Shown here piece by piece: positions 32,512 through 34,646 of a stretch of DNA of 34,646 bases. The position numbers were made by a program, and so were the translations under genes. This stretch comes from Natronohydrobacter sp. (GTDB taxonomy: Bacteria > Pseudomonadota > Alphaproteobacteria > Rhodobacterales > Rhodobacteraceae). The stretch lies in NCBI GenBank assembly GCA_020832555.1, contig JAFIEM010000031.1:1-34646 (forward strand). The letters run 5' to 3'. Below the pieces are notes generated by a model. The model saw only the letters and a list, made by a program, of their open reading frames with translations. It searched no databases and was not told the DNA's origin. Each line of letters starts with the position of its first letter. Position 1 is the stretch's first letter.

Positions 32512-33690
32512 TTACACGTCGGACTGAGGGGCCGGGTTGCTGTCACGCGACCGGGCCGAAGCAAGCGAGCTGCGCAACTCCGATTCCATCTTGGTCAGTT
32601 CCTCTTCCGCGGCGGCGCGCTTGGCGCGTCCCTCATCGGCAATGCGCAGACTGTCCTCGATGGTGGCAATCAGCGTCTCATTGGCCTGTTTCACCGCCGC
32701 AATGTCGAAGACCCCGCGCTCTATCTCCTCGCGCACCTCGCGATTGGCCTCGCGCAGGTTCTCGGCATTCGAGGTCAGCAGTTCATTGGTCAGATCATTC
32801 GCAGCCCGCACCGCTGCTGCCGCTTCGCGCGAACGCTGGATGGTCAGCGCCTGCGCCAACTGGGTTTCCCAGAGCGGCACAGTGTTGACCAGGGTCGAGT
32901 TGATCTTGGTCACAAGCGACTTGTCGTTTTCCTGCACCAGCCGGATTGAGGGCAGGGATTGCATCGTGACCTGCCGCGTCAGTTTCAGGTCATGCACCCG
33001 GCGCTCCAGATCGTCGCGCGCGGCGCGCAGATCGCGCAATTCCTGCGCTTTCAGCACCTGATCATTCTCGGGCGCCGCCGTGACCTCGGCCTCCTTGGCC
33101 GGAATGTCATTGGCGTCAAGATCCTTCAGCTTCGCCTCACCGGCTGCGATGTAGAGCGCAAGCTCATGGTAGAAATCGAGCGTCTTTTCATACAGCTTGT
33201 CGAGCGCCTTGATATCCTTCAAAAGCGTCGTTTCATGGTTCAGCAGATTGGACGTGATCCGGTCAATCTGGCTTTGCACCGTGTTGTAGCGTTCCTGAAA
33301 TTTCACGATGGGCGCGGCCTTGCCGGTCAGGCGCTCCCACCAGCTGCGGCTCCGCCGCGTGTCCAACTCCGACACTGAAAACCCGCGCAGCGTGGAAACC
33401 ATCTCGCGCAGCCCGTCGCCTGCCGGGCCCAGATCCTTGTTCTTCACATCGGCCAGCATCGACTGGCTGATCTGCTGGAGTTCCATCTGCGCGCGCGACC
33501 CGAACCCGATGACCGTGCTGGTCTGGCCCATGTCGATCTCGGCCATGCGCGCACGGATCGCATCCGCCGCCTCTGCCGGGGCTTCTTCCAGCGCCACAAG
33601 CGCGGTCGAGGGTTCGGCCAGCGGGGCATCCACCAATGCGTTGATTTCCTCGGTCAGCGTCTCGGCCTGTTTGCGGATCGTTTCAGCCAT
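32512..33690 (-). CDS. TelA/KlaA-family (toxic anion resistance) protein
   Basis: A 392-aa largely helical protein. TelA family landmarks are GFGSRAQMELQQISQSMLADVKNKDLG, GLREMVSTLRGFS, KFQERYNTVQSQIDRITSNLLNHE, LYEKTLDFYHELALYIAAGE and the strongly conserved LTRQVTMQSLPSIRLVQENDKSLVTKINSTLVNTVPLWETQLAQAL. Much of it should be coiled coil. Members such as KlaA/TelA and Bacillus YceH have been connected to tellurite, nisin and cell-envelope stress tolerance, without known biochemistry. The start at 33690 follows GAGAGGGA; 15 in-frame upstream residues are unsupported. It lies between the XpaC-like and DUF2927 genes, with short gaps. Confidence 0.92.
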   Translation of the reverse strand: MAETIRKQAETLTEEINALVDAPLAEPSTALVALEEAPAEAADAIRARMAEIDMGQTSTVIGFGSRAQMELQQISQSMLADVKNKDLGPAGDGLREMVSTLRGFSVSELDTRRSRSWWERLTGKAAPIVKFQERYNTVQSQIDRITSNLLNHETTLLKDIKALDKLYEKTLDFYHELALYIAAGEAKLKDLDANDIPAKEAEVTAAPENDQVLKAQELRDLRAARDDLERRVHDLKLTRQVTMQSLPSIRLVQENDKSLVTKINSTLVNTVPLWETQLAQALTIQRSREAAAAVRAANDLTNELLTSNAENLREANREVREEIERGVFDIAAVKQANETLIATIEDSLRIADEGRAKRAAAEEELTKMESELRSSLASARSRDSNPAPQSDV

Positions 33691-33744
33691 CGTTTTATCC
33701 CTCTCGTGTCGGTTCTGGCGCGCTTTTCCTGGCACGCGATTGTA

Positions 33745-34608
33745 TCAGTCACTTGTCCGAAGACCTTCCCGGTCCAGTCTTTCGCGCAAGACCTCGATCT
33801 CGATTTCCAGATCTGTCCGGTCACTTTCCAGCAGCGCCTCGCGGCGCAGCGCGAAACGCGATTCCAGATCATCGAGCAGCGCCTCGAACTCGGCGCGGGC
33901 CTCTGCATCGCGGCTGCGCGCATAGAGGTCCGAGAATTTGACCGTCGCATCCCGCGCGCCGATCAGATAGACGCCCAGATAGCGGCGCGCAGAACTCAGG
34001 CGGCGGGGGTCATTCTCGACAGCCCGGAACAGCGGGCGGATACTTGCACTGAAGGTTTCGATCCGGCGCATCAGCGCCCTGTCGCCACTGCGCTTGATCG
34101 CGTCAGCCATTTCGGACAGATATGTTTCGGCTTCTTCCACGGCCTTTGCGGCGCGGTCGGTCTCGAACAGGTCAACCCCTGCCATCCCCTTGTCGCGCAG
34201 CGGATCGGCCCCGAAAGCACCGAAATGCAGCACCGTACCCAAAGCGCCCAGCAACAGCGCCGCGACCGGACCGGCGGAAAAGGCCGCCAGACCCAGGCCA
34301 AGGCCCGTCAGGACAGACCCGAAGATCTTGCGCGGGATGGCCGGCTTGCGCGCAACATTGCGCGCCTCATAGGCGGCATGAGCGATCACGCCTTCGCGTG
34401 TCAGCCAGGCGGCCAGCATCAGCACGCCGAAGGCCACAAGACCCAGCGTCAGCCCCGCAGGCGGCTTGAAGAATGCAGTGACCGCGAAGAGGAAGGGCAG
34501 CACGAACAGCAGGTTCACCCGTGCGCCGACCGGATGGGGGCGTTTGGGGGTATTGGCAGGCGTGCGGGGCGCGTTCGGGCTGTAGCGCCCGCCGAATTGC
34601 TGGCTCAT
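33745..34608 (-). CDS. XpaC-like membrane protein
   Basis: A 287-aa protein of the XpaC family, whose database name (5-bromo-4-chloroindolyl phosphate hydrolysis) comes from an old Bacillus phenotype and does not describe a known activity. A soluble Pro-rich N-terminus is followed by two adjacent hydrophobic segments (about 32-48 and 52-68) and another at about 97-128. The helical C-terminal half has EEAETYLSEMADAIKRSGD, FSASIRPLFRAVENDP and YLGVYLIGARDATVKFSDLY. In Bacillus xpaC is coupled to yceH, a telA homologue; the same pairing is seen here, 54 bp apart. It is tightly packed behind a partial gene at the window edge (3-bp gap). Confidence 0.88.
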   Translation of the reverse strand: MSQQFGGRYSPNAPRTPANTPKRPHPVGARVNLLFVLPFLFAVTAFFKPPAGLTLGLVAFGVLMLAAWLTREGVIAHAAYEARNVARKPAIPRKIFGSVLTGLGLGLAAFSAGPVAALLLGALGTVLHFGAFGADPLRDKGMAGVDLFETDRAAKAVEEAETYLSEMADAIKRSGDRALMRRIETFSASIRPLFRAVENDPRRLSSARRYLGVYLIGARDATVKFSDLYARSRDAEARAEFEALLDDLESRFALRREALLESDRTDLEIEIEVLRERLDREGLRTSD

Positions 34609-34611
34609 GCC

Positions 34612-34646
34612 TCAGCCCCCGATCACGGCCACATAGATCATCAGCG
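34612..34646 (-). CDS. C-terminal fragment of an upstream gene (partial)
   Basis: On the minus strand the last bases of the window read as LMIYVAVIGG followed by TGA (34612-34614), 3 bp before the XpaC-like start. The hydrophobic ending and tight spacing suggest the tail of another gene of the same operon, possibly a membrane protein. Too little is present to identify it. Confidence 0.4.
   Translation of the reverse strand, partial: LMIYVAVIGG

Overview
The window is GC-rich (roughly 63 %) chromosomal DNA of an alphaproteobacterium, almost certainly a Rhodobacterales member (Paracoccaceae/Rhodobacteraceae). This rests on the overall protein character, a DUF1127 microprotein, an alphaproteobacterial-type LexA-like box (GTTC-N7-GTTC), and a short dispersed element ([GA]-rich-TATTT-CAAGAYGAAA) that I associate with this family. 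The genus cannot be named from the sequence alone. No rRNA, tRNA, CRISPR array, transposase or prophage was seen.

Layout. 1-2439: a Cys/Met-metabolism PLP enzyme, a twin-CBS protein and coaD on the + strand. 2427-3452: a DUF1127 microprotein diverging from an FMN-binding PPOX-family protein. 3564-5387 (-): a secreted c-type cytochrome followed by an exported PQQ-type sugar dehydrogenase, a likely periplasmic oxidation pair. 5586-8244 (-): two paralogous glyceraldehyde-3-phosphate dehydrogenases separated by an exported rhodanese; one keeps the NAD-selecting Asp and the other has Ala there. Both have LacI-type operator-like palindromes upstream. 8465-12490 (+): a membrane protein and mfd. 12557-14693: an Asp-rich protein of unknown function diverging from a bona fide OxyR. 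14783-20494 (+): lipA, then a tightly packed run rpe-gph-SLAC1/TehA-like, then guaB-TSUP permease.

20495-22510 is a lower-GC accessory insertion holding a complete type II restriction-modification pair: an m5C methyltransferase and a nuclease whose active site and DNA-reading residues match NgoMIV (G^CCGGC). By hand I find only four GCCGGC sites in the whole window, far fewer than composition predicts, which fits the predicted specificity.

22514-25188 (-): YbjN-proC-csaA-hydroxyacid dehydrogenase. 25545-27651 (+): an I78-type lipoprotein inhibitor, a Tas-like aldo/keto reductase and a HAD hydrolase. 27756-34646 (-): one long same-strand run, read from its 5' end as XpaC-like membrane protein, TelA-like protein, DUF2927 lipoprotein, SPFH+GYF protein, double-zinc-ribbon membrane protein, PfkB sugar kinase and dtd. 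The first five genes look like an envelope/membrane-stress module resembling scattered Bacillus parts (xpaC-yceH, ydjG-ydjI), and they are the best candidate here for an under-described system.

The other points worth attention are the four-copy terminator-linked repeat, the shared operator upstream of the two gap genes, the OxyR/Asp-rich divergent pair with its LysR-type dyad, and a 356-bp gene-free region carrying the LexA-like box.
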